This document shows positions 1-5,666 of a stretch of 7,776 nucleotides of DNA, piece after piece. Both the position numbers and the translations under genes were made by a program. The first letter of the stretch is position 1. Every line of letters begins with the position of its first letter. The notes under the pieces were generated by a model that worked only from the letters and a program-made list of their open reading frames with translations, made no database searches and was not told the DNA's origin. The DNA lies in the NCBI GenBank assembly GCA_030431945.1, contig JAUIIF010000198.1:1-7776 (forward strand), written 5' to 3'. This DNA is from Bacteroidia bacterium (GTDB lineage Bacteria > Bacteroidota > Bacteroidia > Chitinophagales > Saprospiraceae).

Positions 1-2011
1 CGTGGAGCAACTGAACATGGGGACCATCCAGAGAATGCCGGCCCTGCTGGGGGAGGTGGATGTGCTGCGCAGTATCCAGCTGCTGCCGGGGGTGACTTCG
101 GTAGGGGAGGGGGCCGCCGGCTTCAACGTCCGTGGTGGCTCTATTGACCAGAACCTCGTAGTCCTGGATGAAGCCCCCGTTTTTAATTCCAGTCACCTTT
201 TCGGCTTTTTTTCCGTCTTCAATCCCGATGCCGTGAAGGGCGTTAAATTGTACAAAGGCGGCATCCCGGCCCGCTACGGCGGCCGCCTTTCCAGTATTCT
301 TGACGTACGGATGAAAGAAGGGAATAACAAGCAGTTTGAAGCCCAGGGCGGCATCGGCACGATTTTCAGTCGCCTTAGCCTGGAAGCACCCATCGTGAAA
401 GATAAGTCTTCTTTCCTGCTGGCTGGCCGCCGCTCGTACATTGATGTGCTGGCGGGGCCATTTCTCGGGGAGTCCCTTTCCGGTACGAAACTCAACTTTT
501 ATGACCTGACCCTGAAGACAAATTATAAGTTCAGCGACAAAGACCAGCTTTTCCTGAGCGGCTATCTTGGTCGCGATGTTTTTGCTCCCGGTGATCAGGC
601 AGGCTTTAGCTGGGGCAACACTACGGGGACCCTTCGCTGGAATCACCTCTTTAATGACCGGCTGTTCAGCAACCTGACCCTCTATTATTCAGATTATGAT
701 TACGCCATCAATTTTGGCGATGACCCGGAAGAAGATGCTTTTGACTGGGATGCCAGTATCGTCAATTTCAGTGCTAAACCTGAATTCAGTTACTTCATTA
801 CCCCCGAAAACGTCCTGCGGTTTGGCGGTCAGGGCATCTACTACCGCTTCGAGCCGGCCAATGCCATCGCCGTTAGTGACGGCGAGGAAATCGACATTTC
901 CATCAACAACCAGTGGGCCATTGAGAGCAGCGCCTTCCTCGAACACGAAGTAGGTCTTTTCAAAGGCAAAATGAAACTGGACTACGGCCTGCGGCTCAGC
1001 CATTTTGCCTACCTGGGCGGGCGGCCGGTATACGAGTTTGGGGAAGCCCCCCGGGAAGGTTTTTCCCGCCCATTGGCAAGTGTAACCCAGACCGAAAAGG
1101 GCGAAACCATCAAGACCTGGCTGAACCTGGAACCCCGGGCCTCCCTCCAGTACCAGCTCACACCCGCCAGTTCGGTCAAGGCGAGCTACCAGCGAACCGC
1201 CCAGTACATACACCTGCTCAGCAATACGGCCGCTTCAATTCCACTGGACATCTGGACGCCCAGCACCAATAATATCGATCCGCAATTAGCTGACCAGTTC
1301 GCCATCGGCTATTTCCGTAATTTCAGCGACAACGCTTACGAAGCCAGCTTCGAAACGTATTACAAGGATTTTCAGCAGCTGATTGATTACGTTGACGGGG
1401 CGGACCTGGTGCTGAACGAGTTGGTGGAGGGCCAGGTAGTATCCGGCGAAGGCCGCGCCTACGGCGCTGAGTTTCAGGTCAAGAAAGTGAAAGGGCGGTT
1501 CAACGGCTGGGTGAGTTACACCCTGGCCAAAACGGAGCGCCTTACGCAAGGGGTCAATAACAATGACTGGTACCCCAGCCGCTTCGACCAGACCCATAAC
1601 TTTAACCTGACGGCATTTTACGAACTGAGCGAAAGGGCTACCCTGAGCGGTACCTTTGTGTACAATACCGGAACCCCCGTGACGCTGGCCAGTGCGGGCT
1701 ATTACCAGTTGGGCTACTACGTACCGCACAACGAAGGCGGTGGCCGAAACAATTTCCGCATCCCGGATTACCACCGGCTGGACATTTCGGTTACCCTGGA
1801 CCCGAAAAAGGAAAAAGCCGGCAAACGTTGGCAGGGCCAGTGGGTTTTTGGGGTCTACAATCTCTACGGCCGCCGCAATGCCTTCACCGTTTCGGGAACG
1901 CAAAGTGAAGGACGTCCGGTGATCGGCCAGCCGATCATGACAGAGGCTAACCAGCTGAGTGTGGTGGGCAGCATCATCCCGAGCATCAGCTATAACTTCA
2001 AATTCAAGTAA
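1..2011 (+). CDS. TonB-dependent receptor, plug and beta-barrel (5' end outside window)
   Basis: Outer-membrane active transporter that takes up a ligand using energy passed from the inner membrane by TonB-ExbBD. The visible 669 codons are open from the left edge, so the GTG at position 2 is an internal Val, not a start. Residues about 12-108 are the plug domain, with RMPALLGEVDVLRSIQLLPG, the FNVRGG motif, an LDEAPVFN segment and YKGGIPARYGGRLSS. The rest is a strand-rich barrel with alternating aromatic residues, ending in a terminal strand close to SISYNFKFK. Family members normally carry a signal peptide and a carboxypeptidase-like (CarboxypepD_reg) domain upstream, about 200 residues that should lie outside the window. 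The next gene is a DUF4249 lipoprotein, a frequent partner of this receptor type, rather than SusD, so this is not a classical SusC glycan system. The substrate cannot be read from the sequence. Confidence 0.93.
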   Translation, partial: VEQLNMGTIQRMPALLGEVDVLRSIQLLPGVTSVGEGAAGFNVRGGSIDQNLVVLDEAPVFNSSHLFGFFSVFNPDAVKGVKLYKGGIPARYGGRLSSILDVRMKEGNNKQFEAQGGIGTIFSRLSLEAPIVKDKSSFLLAGRRSYIDVLAGPFLGESLSGTKLNFYDLTLKTNYKFSDKDQLFLSGYLGRDVFAPGDQAGFSWGNTTGTLRWNHLFNDRLFSNLTLYYSDYDYAINFGDDPEEDAFDWDASIVNFSAKPEFSYFITPENVLRFGGQGIYYRFEPANAIAVSDGEEIDISINNQWAIESSAFLEHEVGLFKGKMKLDYGLRLSHFAYLGGRPVYEFGEAPREGFSRPLASVTQTEKGETIKTWLNLEPRASLQYQLTPASSVKASYQRTAQYIHLLSNTAASIPLDIWTPSTNNIDPQLADQFAIGYFRNFSDNAYEASFETYYKDFQQLIDYVDGADLVLNELVEGQVVSGEGRAYGAEFQVKKVKGRFNGWVSYTLAKTERLTQGVNNNDWYPSRFDQTHNFNLTAFYELSERATLSGTFVYNTGTPVTLASAGYYQLGYYVPHNEGGGRNNFRIPDYHRLDISVTLDPKKEKAGKRWQGQWVFGVYNLYGRRNAFTVSGTQSEGRPVIGQPIMTEANQLSVVGSIIPSISYNFKFK

Positions 2012-2134
2012 CGCCTGCTGCTTTCCTTCCGGCGGGAACGCAGGATGCAGGGAAAGCAGTTCGGCAGGGCCACACGCCCCCTTTACCTAAAGACCAACAG
2101 CGCTGGGCACAGCGCCCCCTTAAATAAGCTTGCC
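2012..2134 (+). other. Spacer between receptor and DUF4249 gene, with three hairpins and an imperfect direct repeat
   Basis: No gene seen. Six bases after the receptor stop, CTGCTTTCC (2018-2026) pairs perfectly with GGAAAGCAG (2051-2059). With flanking G-T and A-T pairs this becomes a 12-bp stem (2017-2028 with 2049-2060) around a 20-nt loop. It is followed by GGGC-CACAC-GCCC (2067-2079) and GCGCTG-GGCA-CAGCGC (2100-2115). The last two lie in an imperfect direct repeat of the form GGGC(C)ACA(S)GCCCCCTT followed by an A/T-rich tail. No T run follows any stem, so these are not standard intrinsic terminators. They could stabilise the receptor mRNA end or reduce read-through into the lipoprotein gene. 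Confidence 0.6.
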
Positions 2135-3040
2135 ATGAAAGCATATTTCCGCTTCTTACCCCTGTTTCTTGTTCCGCTTGCTTTCTTCAGCTGTGAAGAT
2201 CCGGTAGTGCTCGAAAGCCGTTTCGAACAGCCTGAGCTCGTGGTGGACGCCTGGCTTAACAACATCTCGGAGCCACAGACTATCCTCCTGACCGAAAGCC
2301 AGGACTACTACGCCAATCGCTTGCCAACGCCGGTTACGGACGCTCAGGTAATCGTTTGCCAGACGGTGGATCAAGTGCCCACCAGTACCTGTTTTGTTTT
2401 CGACCACCAGGGAGAGGGCCGTTACGTATGGACGCCCACTGACGGAGAAACCCTGGGAGAGGTCGGTACCGAATTCGGACTGGGAATCCAGCGCGGCGAT
2501 AATCAGTACGTCTCTGTAACCACCATGAACCGGACAGCAACCATTGATTCACTCAGCTTTCAGTTCGAAGAAGAAGCAATCGGCCTGGAAGAAGGCCTCT
2601 ACGCACAGATTTATGCGCGCGACCCCGTCGGCCAGGGAGATGCTTACCTCATTCGCAGCACCATCAATGATACCCTGTTACTCCGGCCGGCCGAGCTCAA
2701 CATTGCCTACGATGCCACCTTCAGTCCGGGTACGAATACCGATGGTATTACCTTCATTTTTCCCATTCGGTTTAATATCAACCGGACGGACGATGATGGC
2801 GCACCCGTTCCCCTCGAAGAAGGGGATAAGGTTGGCGTGGAGATTATTTCACTGAGTCAGGAGGCCTACCTGTTTCTGCGGATTGTACAGGAACAGGTAA
2901 ATAATGGACAGAGCGGTCTGTTTGACTTGCCCGTAGCGAATTCCCCCGGAAACATTATCAACCTCGAAACAGAAGAAAATATCCTCGGCTTTTTTAATGT
3001 TGCCGCTTCCGCACGAATCGAGCGTACGGTAGGTGAGTAG
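2135..3040 (+). CDS. DUF4249 family outer-membrane lipoprotein
   Basis: A 301-residue predicted lipoprotein of the DUF4249 family, which in Bacteroidota is commonly encoded beside a TonB-dependent receptor and is presumed to act with it at the cell surface; its biochemical role is unknown. The start at 2135 is chosen over an in-frame ATG at 2045 because it begins directly with a signal peptide (MKAYFRFLPLFLVPLAFFSC), with the lipobox cysteine at residue 20 followed by EDP. The 2045 start would add 30 residues of non-signal sequence translated from the hairpin region. After the cysteine come the family-like ELVVDAWLNN strand, an LTESQDYY segment, beta-rich sequence with several acidic loops, and a C-terminal NIINLETEENILGFFNVAA close to the usual ending. 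It follows the receptor by 123 nt on the same strand and is probably co-transcribed. No Shine-Dalgarno is evident, which is normal for the phylum. Confidence 0.85.
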   Translation: MKAYFRFLPLFLVPLAFFSCEDPVVLESRFEQPELVVDAWLNNISEPQTILLTESQDYYANRLPTPVTDAQVIVCQTVDQVPTSTCFVFDHQGEGRYVWTPTDGETLGEVGTEFGLGIQRGDNQYVSVTTMNRTATIDSLSFQFEEEAIGLEEGLYAQIYARDPVGQGDAYLIRSTINDTLLLRPAELNIAYDATFSPGTNTDGITFIFPIRFNINRTDDDGAPVPLEEGDKVGVEIISLSQEAYLFLRIVQEQVNNGQSGLFDLPVANSPGNIINLETEENILGFFNVAASARIERTVGE

Positions 3041-3092
3041 GATGCCGTATATTGCTGCCGACTTGGCTAACCACGTAAAAATAAAAGATGTC

Positions 3093-3119
3093 CGGATAAT
3101 TTAGTAGGTAAATTGTCCG
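3093..3119 (+). terminator. 11-bp hairpin after the DUF4249 gene; possible terminator or operator
   Basis: CGGATAATTTA (3093-3103) and TAAATTGTCCG (3109-3119) form 11 consecutive pairs, one of them G-U (3097/3115), around a 5-nt GTAGG loop. It begins 53 nt after the DUF4249 stop. No long T tract follows, so factor-independent termination is not assured. As DNA, the near-palindrome could equally be a protein-binding site ahead of the sigma operon. Confidence 0.5.
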
Positions 3120-3223
3120 CGTTCATCAACAGTTAATTCTTGCTGAAAACCAAATAATGGAAGACATTAATCTTTCGTCATTATATTGCGTGACCAATAT
3201 CTATCCTTAACGTCTTAATAACG

Positions 3224-3246
3224 ATTGTTAATTTCCGGTTAACAAT
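3224..3246 (+). promoter_or_regulatory. Perfect 8-bp dyad just upstream of the sigma-factor gene
   Basis: ATTGTTAA (3224-3231) and TTAACAAT (3239-3246) are perfect inverted copies separated by the 7-nt TTTCCGG. The site lies 17 nt before the ATG at 3264 and 53 nt before the preferred ATG at 3300. The AT-rich half-sites and odd short spacer fit an operator for a dimeric regulator. If transcribed, it would be a weak leader hairpin. Function is inference. Confidence 0.45.
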
Positions 3247-3299
3247 TCTTGAAATTTACCTCAATGACACGCGCCAGATTCCAGGGCTGTCAACCAGAA

Positions 3300-3854
3300 A
3301 TGGATGACAATGAGATCATTAAAGCGTACCGGGAGAAGCGTCATGGCACTTGTTTTCGTTTACTTCATGACCGCTATGCAGGAAAAATTTACGGCAAAGC
3401 ACTAACCATGCTGAAAGCTGAAGCACAGGCAAAAGACGCAACTCAGGAAATTTTCACCAAGATATTTCTTAGTCTTGGCAAGTTTGAAGGGCAATCTAAA
3501 TTTTCTACCTGGGTATATTCGGTAACGTACAATTATTGTATCGATCTCATCCGTAAAGAAAAACGTAGCCGGGATCTGTTCGCCGATGAAGTAGAAAACC
3601 CACCGGACCGGGAGATCGAGGAGGTGGACGACGGTACGTTGACGACCATGAAAGTAAATGAGCTGCGACAGGTATTACGCACCATTAGTGAGGCAGACCG
3701 GACGTTGTTGCTTTTGAAGTACAAAGACGGAATGAAAATCAGAGACATTGCCAAGCTGTTCAACAAGAACGAATCGGCAGTAAAAATGCAACTAAAACGA
3801 GCTAAAGAAAAAGCAAAGCGAAAACACGAAGAACTCTACGGTAAAAAAGGATAA
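3300..3854 (+). CDS. RNA polymerase sigma factor, ECF / sigma-70 family
   Basis: An alternative sigma factor that directs RNA polymerase to a specific promoter set. From the preferred ATG at 3300 it is 184 residues, typical for the ECF group. Sigma-2 covers about residues 5-92, with DATQEIFTKIF (46-56) and the promoter-melting and -10-recognition segment STWVYSVTYNYCIDLIRKEK (69-88). An acidic linker follows (about 94-113). Sigma-4 covers about 117-175, with SEADRTLLLLKYKDGMKIRD leading into a helix-turn-helix (DIAKLFNKNESAVKMQLKRA). The C-terminal tail is very Lys-rich. Alternative in-frame starts are ATG 3264 (196 residues) and TTG 3249; 3300 is preferred because MDDNEIIKAYR begins right at the conserved sigma-2 helix, but 3264 cannot be excluded. 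It leads an operon with a 94-residue protein (6-nt gap) and a mechanosensitive channel. No FecR-type or zinc-finger anti-sigma factor is adjacent. The gene is more AT-rich than its neighbours. Confidence 0.92.
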   Translation: MDDNEIIKAYREKRHGTCFRLLHDRYAGKIYGKALTMLKAEAQAKDATQEIFTKIFLSLGKFEGQSKFSTWVYSVTYNYCIDLIRKEKRSRDLFADEVENPPDREIEEVDDGTLTTMKVNELRQVLRTISEADRTLLLLKYKDGMKIRDIAKLFNKNESAVKMQLKRAKEKAKRKHEELYGKKG

Positions 3855-3860
3855 AAGTCT

Positions 3861-4145
3861 ATGAACAGCTTCCTGCAACTTTACGAAGAAGATAACGAAA
3901 GATTCGTTGAACGCTACGAGGAGGATATCCGCCGTGCCGTAGAAAGCCGTATCCGGACCGTTCATTTTATCAGTGATATCGTTGAGCTGTTTTTTCCACG
4001 ATTGGCGGATACCGCCACTGTTTTGCTGGGAGGTGATGTAATTGATCCGGGAGATCCTTACCGTACCATCGCTGAGCAGGATAACTTACCTTCCGGTACC
4101 CCGCCAATTCCCGGTGCCGAGAATGGAGATGAAATTATACGTTAA
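3861..4145 (+). CDS. Small acidic protein of unknown function between sigma factor and channel
   Basis: 94 residues; I do not recognise a family. It starts 6 nt after the sigma-factor stop and ends 8 nt before the channel start, so it is almost certainly co-transcribed and probably translationally coupled. An AAGGA at 3847-3851, inside the sigma gene's end, sits 9 nt before the ATG and may be a ribosome binding site. Residues 1-34 are highly charged and probably helical (FVERYEEDIRRAVESRIR). Residues 35-58 are more hydrophobic and look amphipathic (HFISDIVELFFPRLADTATV), with no clear transmembrane helix or signal peptide. The last third is Pro/Gly/Asp-rich and probably disordered. The position is right for a small regulator of the sigma factor, or for a CrfX-like protein as in the Pseudomonas sigX region; both ideas are inference. 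It is too short and has no cysteine or histidine cluster for a zinc-binding anti-sigma domain. Confidence 0.8.
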   Translation: MNSFLQLYEEDNERFVERYEEDIRRAVESRIRTVHFISDIVELFFPRLADTATVLLGGDVIDPGDPYRTIAEQDNLPSGTPPIPGAENGDEIIR

Positions 4146-4153
4146 CGGAACCC

Positions 4154-5011
4154 ATGGAGAATATCATTAACGCTTTACGCGACCAGTTTTTGCTCATGCT
4201 AAACGTCATTCCTGCCCTGATCAAAGGGGTGGTCATCCTTATCGTTGGTGTCCTGCTGGCAAAATTATTGTACCGGCTGATCCTGCGTTTTCTGGGGGCC
4301 ATCGGGGTGGATAAACTGGCGGATCGCCTCATGAGCATTGAAATGTTCGAAAAGGCAAAATTTGACCTGGTACCAAGCAGAATCGTTGCCGCTAGTGTCT
4401 ACTACTTTATTGTGATCATTTTTTCCATGGCCGCCGTTGAAGCCATGGGACTGAAAATAATCTCCGATCTGCTCAAGGACCTGATCGAGTACATCCCCAA
4501 TGGCGTTACCGCTTTCATCGTACTGATCGTCGGCATATTTTTAGCGGACGCCGTAAAGAAAATCATCGTCGGTACTTGCCGGACCCTGGGAATTTCTTCC
4601 GGGAACCTGATCGCCAACATCGTTTTCTACTTCATTATGCTGAACATAGTGCTGATCGCACTGCGCCAGGCGAAGCTGCAAACGAAGTTCATGGAAGACA
4701 ATATCTCCATTTTACTCGCCGGGGTTGCCGGCGCTTTCGCGATCGGTTACGGCCTGGCCAGCCGTCACATCATGAGTAGCCTGCTGTCCTCTTTTTACAA
4801 CCGCGATAAGTTCAGCATCGGTGACGAAGTCACCATCGACGGCAAGCGCGGCGAAGTCATTACCACCAACAACAGCATCGTTATCCTTCGTTCTCTTAAC
4901 GAAGAAAGCGAATACGTCATCCCTTACAGCAAGGTCTCCAGCGAAGGGGTGGAAATCCATACTCGTCGCGATAACGGGCCCGCACTACCCCCCCACGAAG
5001 GTAAAGGGTAG
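4154..5011 (+). CDS. Short MscS-family mechanosensitive channel, CmpX-like
   Basis: A 285-residue inner-membrane channel protein of the MscS superfamily, the group with conserved TM-helix repeats that includes CmpX. Five membrane segments are visible: about 18-47, 77-98, 115-138, 152-172 and 184-213. The last resembles the MscS pore helix, being rich in Gly/Ala (LLAGVAGAFAIGYGLA) and followed by SRHIMSSLLSSFY. A single beta-domain follows (about 219-268), with FSIGDEVTIDGKRGEV and YVIPYSKV matching the usual MscS pattern. The large alpha/beta C-terminal vestibule of E. coli MscS is absent; only a short polar tail follows. These channels open under membrane tension. It is the third gene of the sigma-factor operon, which suggests a link between envelope stress and gene control. 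The start at 4154 follows the previous stop by 8 nt; the first helix falls correctly from this start. CmpX-like assignment is based on size, topology and gene context. Confidence 0.9.
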   Translation: MENIINALRDQFLLMLNVIPALIKGVVILIVGVLLAKLLYRLILRFLGAIGVDKLADRLMSIEMFEKAKFDLVPSRIVAASVYYFIVIIFSMAAVEAMGLKIISDLLKDLIEYIPNGVTAFIVLIVGIFLADAVKKIIVGTCRTLGISSGNLIANIVFYFIMLNIVLIALRQAKLQTKFMEDNISILLAGVAGAFAIGYGLASRHIMSSLLSSFYNRDKFSIGDEVTIDGKRGEVITTNNSIVILRSLNEESEYVIPYSKVSSEGVEIHTRRDNGPALPPHEGKG

Positions 5012-5021
5012 CGCTTTACCT
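4999..5021 (+). terminator. Hairpin spanning the channel gene's stop codon
   Basis: AGGTAAAG (4999-5006) pairs perfectly with CTTTACCT (5014-5021) across a 7-nt loop that contains the TAG stop (5009-5011). It ends the sigma-factor operon and faces a convergent gene. No T tract follows, so it may be a 3'-end stabiliser or a weak terminator. Confidence 0.4.
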
Positions 5022-5066
5022 ATCCGGTGCAGAACTGGGCGCTTATCCTGATCCAAAGATTTCCGC

Positions 5067-5089
5067 AGAAAAGTAACCGGGAAGTTACT
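5067..5089 (-). terminator. Probable terminator of the DUF5606 gene
   Basis: Read on the minus strand, AGTAAC-TTCCCG-GTTACT forms a 6-bp stem (5089 to 5072) that includes the TAA stop of the gene. It is followed directly by TTTCT, giving a short U tract. The stem is short and not GC-rich, so termination may be partial. It faces the end of the convergent channel gene. Confidence 0.45.
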
Positions 5090-5486
5090 CTTCTTCGTCC
5101 CCACCAAACAAGTCGTTGTCCTTGAGGAAATGGTACCATTTCAGCAAGCGCTTAATGTCACTTGCATGGACCTGGTCCTGGTCATAGTTTGGCAGTACGT
5201 CCGCCAGGTATTCGAAAAGTTCATCCTTGCTGGCATTGGTAGCCGGGGCAGGGTTGTCTTCCGCCTGCTCATTCATGCGGTCAAATAACTTGGCCAGCGG
5301 CTCAGCTTCTCCGTCATCGGTGTACATCGCCATGCTTTCCAGTGGGGCAAACTGGTGCTTGCGCTGCGGCGCAAAGCGCCGCTTGCCGTCCGCCAGGTTC
5401 TCAATGATCAGGCCGCCCTTGCGTTCGGTAACGGCTTTGTACAAACCGGGTAAACCGGTAACGGCGAGGATGTCGCTCAATTTCAT
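5085..5486 (-). CDS. DUF5606 family protein
   Basis: A 133-residue cytoplasmic protein of the DUF5606 family, small proteins conserved in Bacteroidota with no established function. The N-terminus MKLSDILAVTGLPGLYKAV, followed by GGLIIENLADGKRR, is the family signature (residues about 2-53), and the MYTDDGEAEPL segment follows. The C-terminal part (about 64-126) is helical and carries LPNYDQDQVHASDIKRLLKW, the usual second domain; the protein ends in a Glu/Asp-rich tail. The start is well supported: the conserved sequence begins at the first codon, and a phylum-type promoter lies 17 nt upstream. It has its own promoter and a candidate terminator, so it is probably a single-gene unit, although E1 lies upstream on the same strand. 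The first domain resembles a small SH3-like barrel in pattern only; that is inference. Confidence 0.88.
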   Translation of the reverse strand: MKLSDILAVTGLPGLYKAVTERKGGLIIENLADGKRRFAPQRKHQFAPLESMAMYTDDGEAEPLAKLFDRMNEQAEDNPAPATNASKDELFEYLADVLPNYDQDQVHASDIKRLLKWYHFLKDNDLFGGDEEE

Positions 5487-5503
5487 AGTTGCTTAATTTC
5501 GCG

Positions 5504-5511
5504 CAAAGGTA
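5504..5511 (-). promoter_or_regulatory. Bacteroidota-type -7 promoter element for the DUF5606 gene
   Basis: On the minus strand this reads TACCTTTG, an exact match to the phylum consensus TAnnTTTG, ending 17 nt before the ATG. The expected TTTG at about -33 is not clear; the bases 19-21 nt upstream read as CCTTCC-like sequence. A start of transcription a few bases downstream would give a leader of roughly 10-15 nt. Confidence 0.65.
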
Positions 5512-5666
5512 GTGGTTGCAATCGTTGTGGAAGGGACAATTGTTCGTGGCCGGCGGCAAACATTGGCGCAGGGGGAGGAGTCGTACCAAAGCCAGAGAAG
5601 TTTAGCCACGCTGGCCAGAGAGAAATTCCCTTACCCCTTTGGCTTAGGCGTACCCCCCTCATAACT
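5512..5666 (-). other. Spacer between the E1 stop and the DUF5606 promoter
   Basis: No gene seen. It contains a GCCAGAGA direct repeat in plus orientation (first copy near 5591, second near 5612) and a short GCCA-GCG-TGGC stem on the minus strand that could weakly terminate E1 transcription. Nothing stronger is visible. Short open frames here begin inside the DUF5606 gene or are out of phase with it and lack family features. Confidence 0.4.

Larger units (their letters stand above)
3041..3299 (+). other. AT-rich intergenic region upstream of the sigma-factor operon
   Basis: No credible gene is seen. The stretch is clearly more AT-rich than the flanking coding DNA and contains several TTAA tetramers. 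It holds two inverted repeats, listed separately (3093-3119 and 3224-3246). I looked for the Bacteroidota promoter pattern (TTTG, about 20 nt, TAnnTTTG) and found no exact -7 element. The closest is TAATTTAG at 3097-3104, which lies inside the first inverted repeat and has no TTG at the right distance. The operon promoter must be in or near here, but I cannot place it. Confidence 0.6.

Noticed and set aside
1286..1903. A 205-codon minus-strand frame and other frames opposite the receptor
   Set aside because: They overlap the strongly supported receptor barrel and show no family features; they are shadows of the coding strand.
2045..2134. Upstream ATG start for the DUF4249 gene
   Set aside because: It would place 30 hydrophilic residues before the signal peptide and lipobox, translated from hairpin sequence. 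The ATG at 2135 gives a normal lipoprotein start.
3097..3104. TAATTTAG as a -7 promoter element for the sigma operon
   Set aside because: One mismatch to TAnnTTTG, no TTG at 19-21 nt upstream, and it lies inside the 11-bp inverted repeat, about 200 nt from the gene.
3249..3299. TTG 3249 or ATG 3264 as the sigma-factor start
   Set aside because: The TTG abuts the dyad and the extra residues do not resemble the family. ATG 3264 remains possible but the conserved sigma-2 helix begins at 3300.
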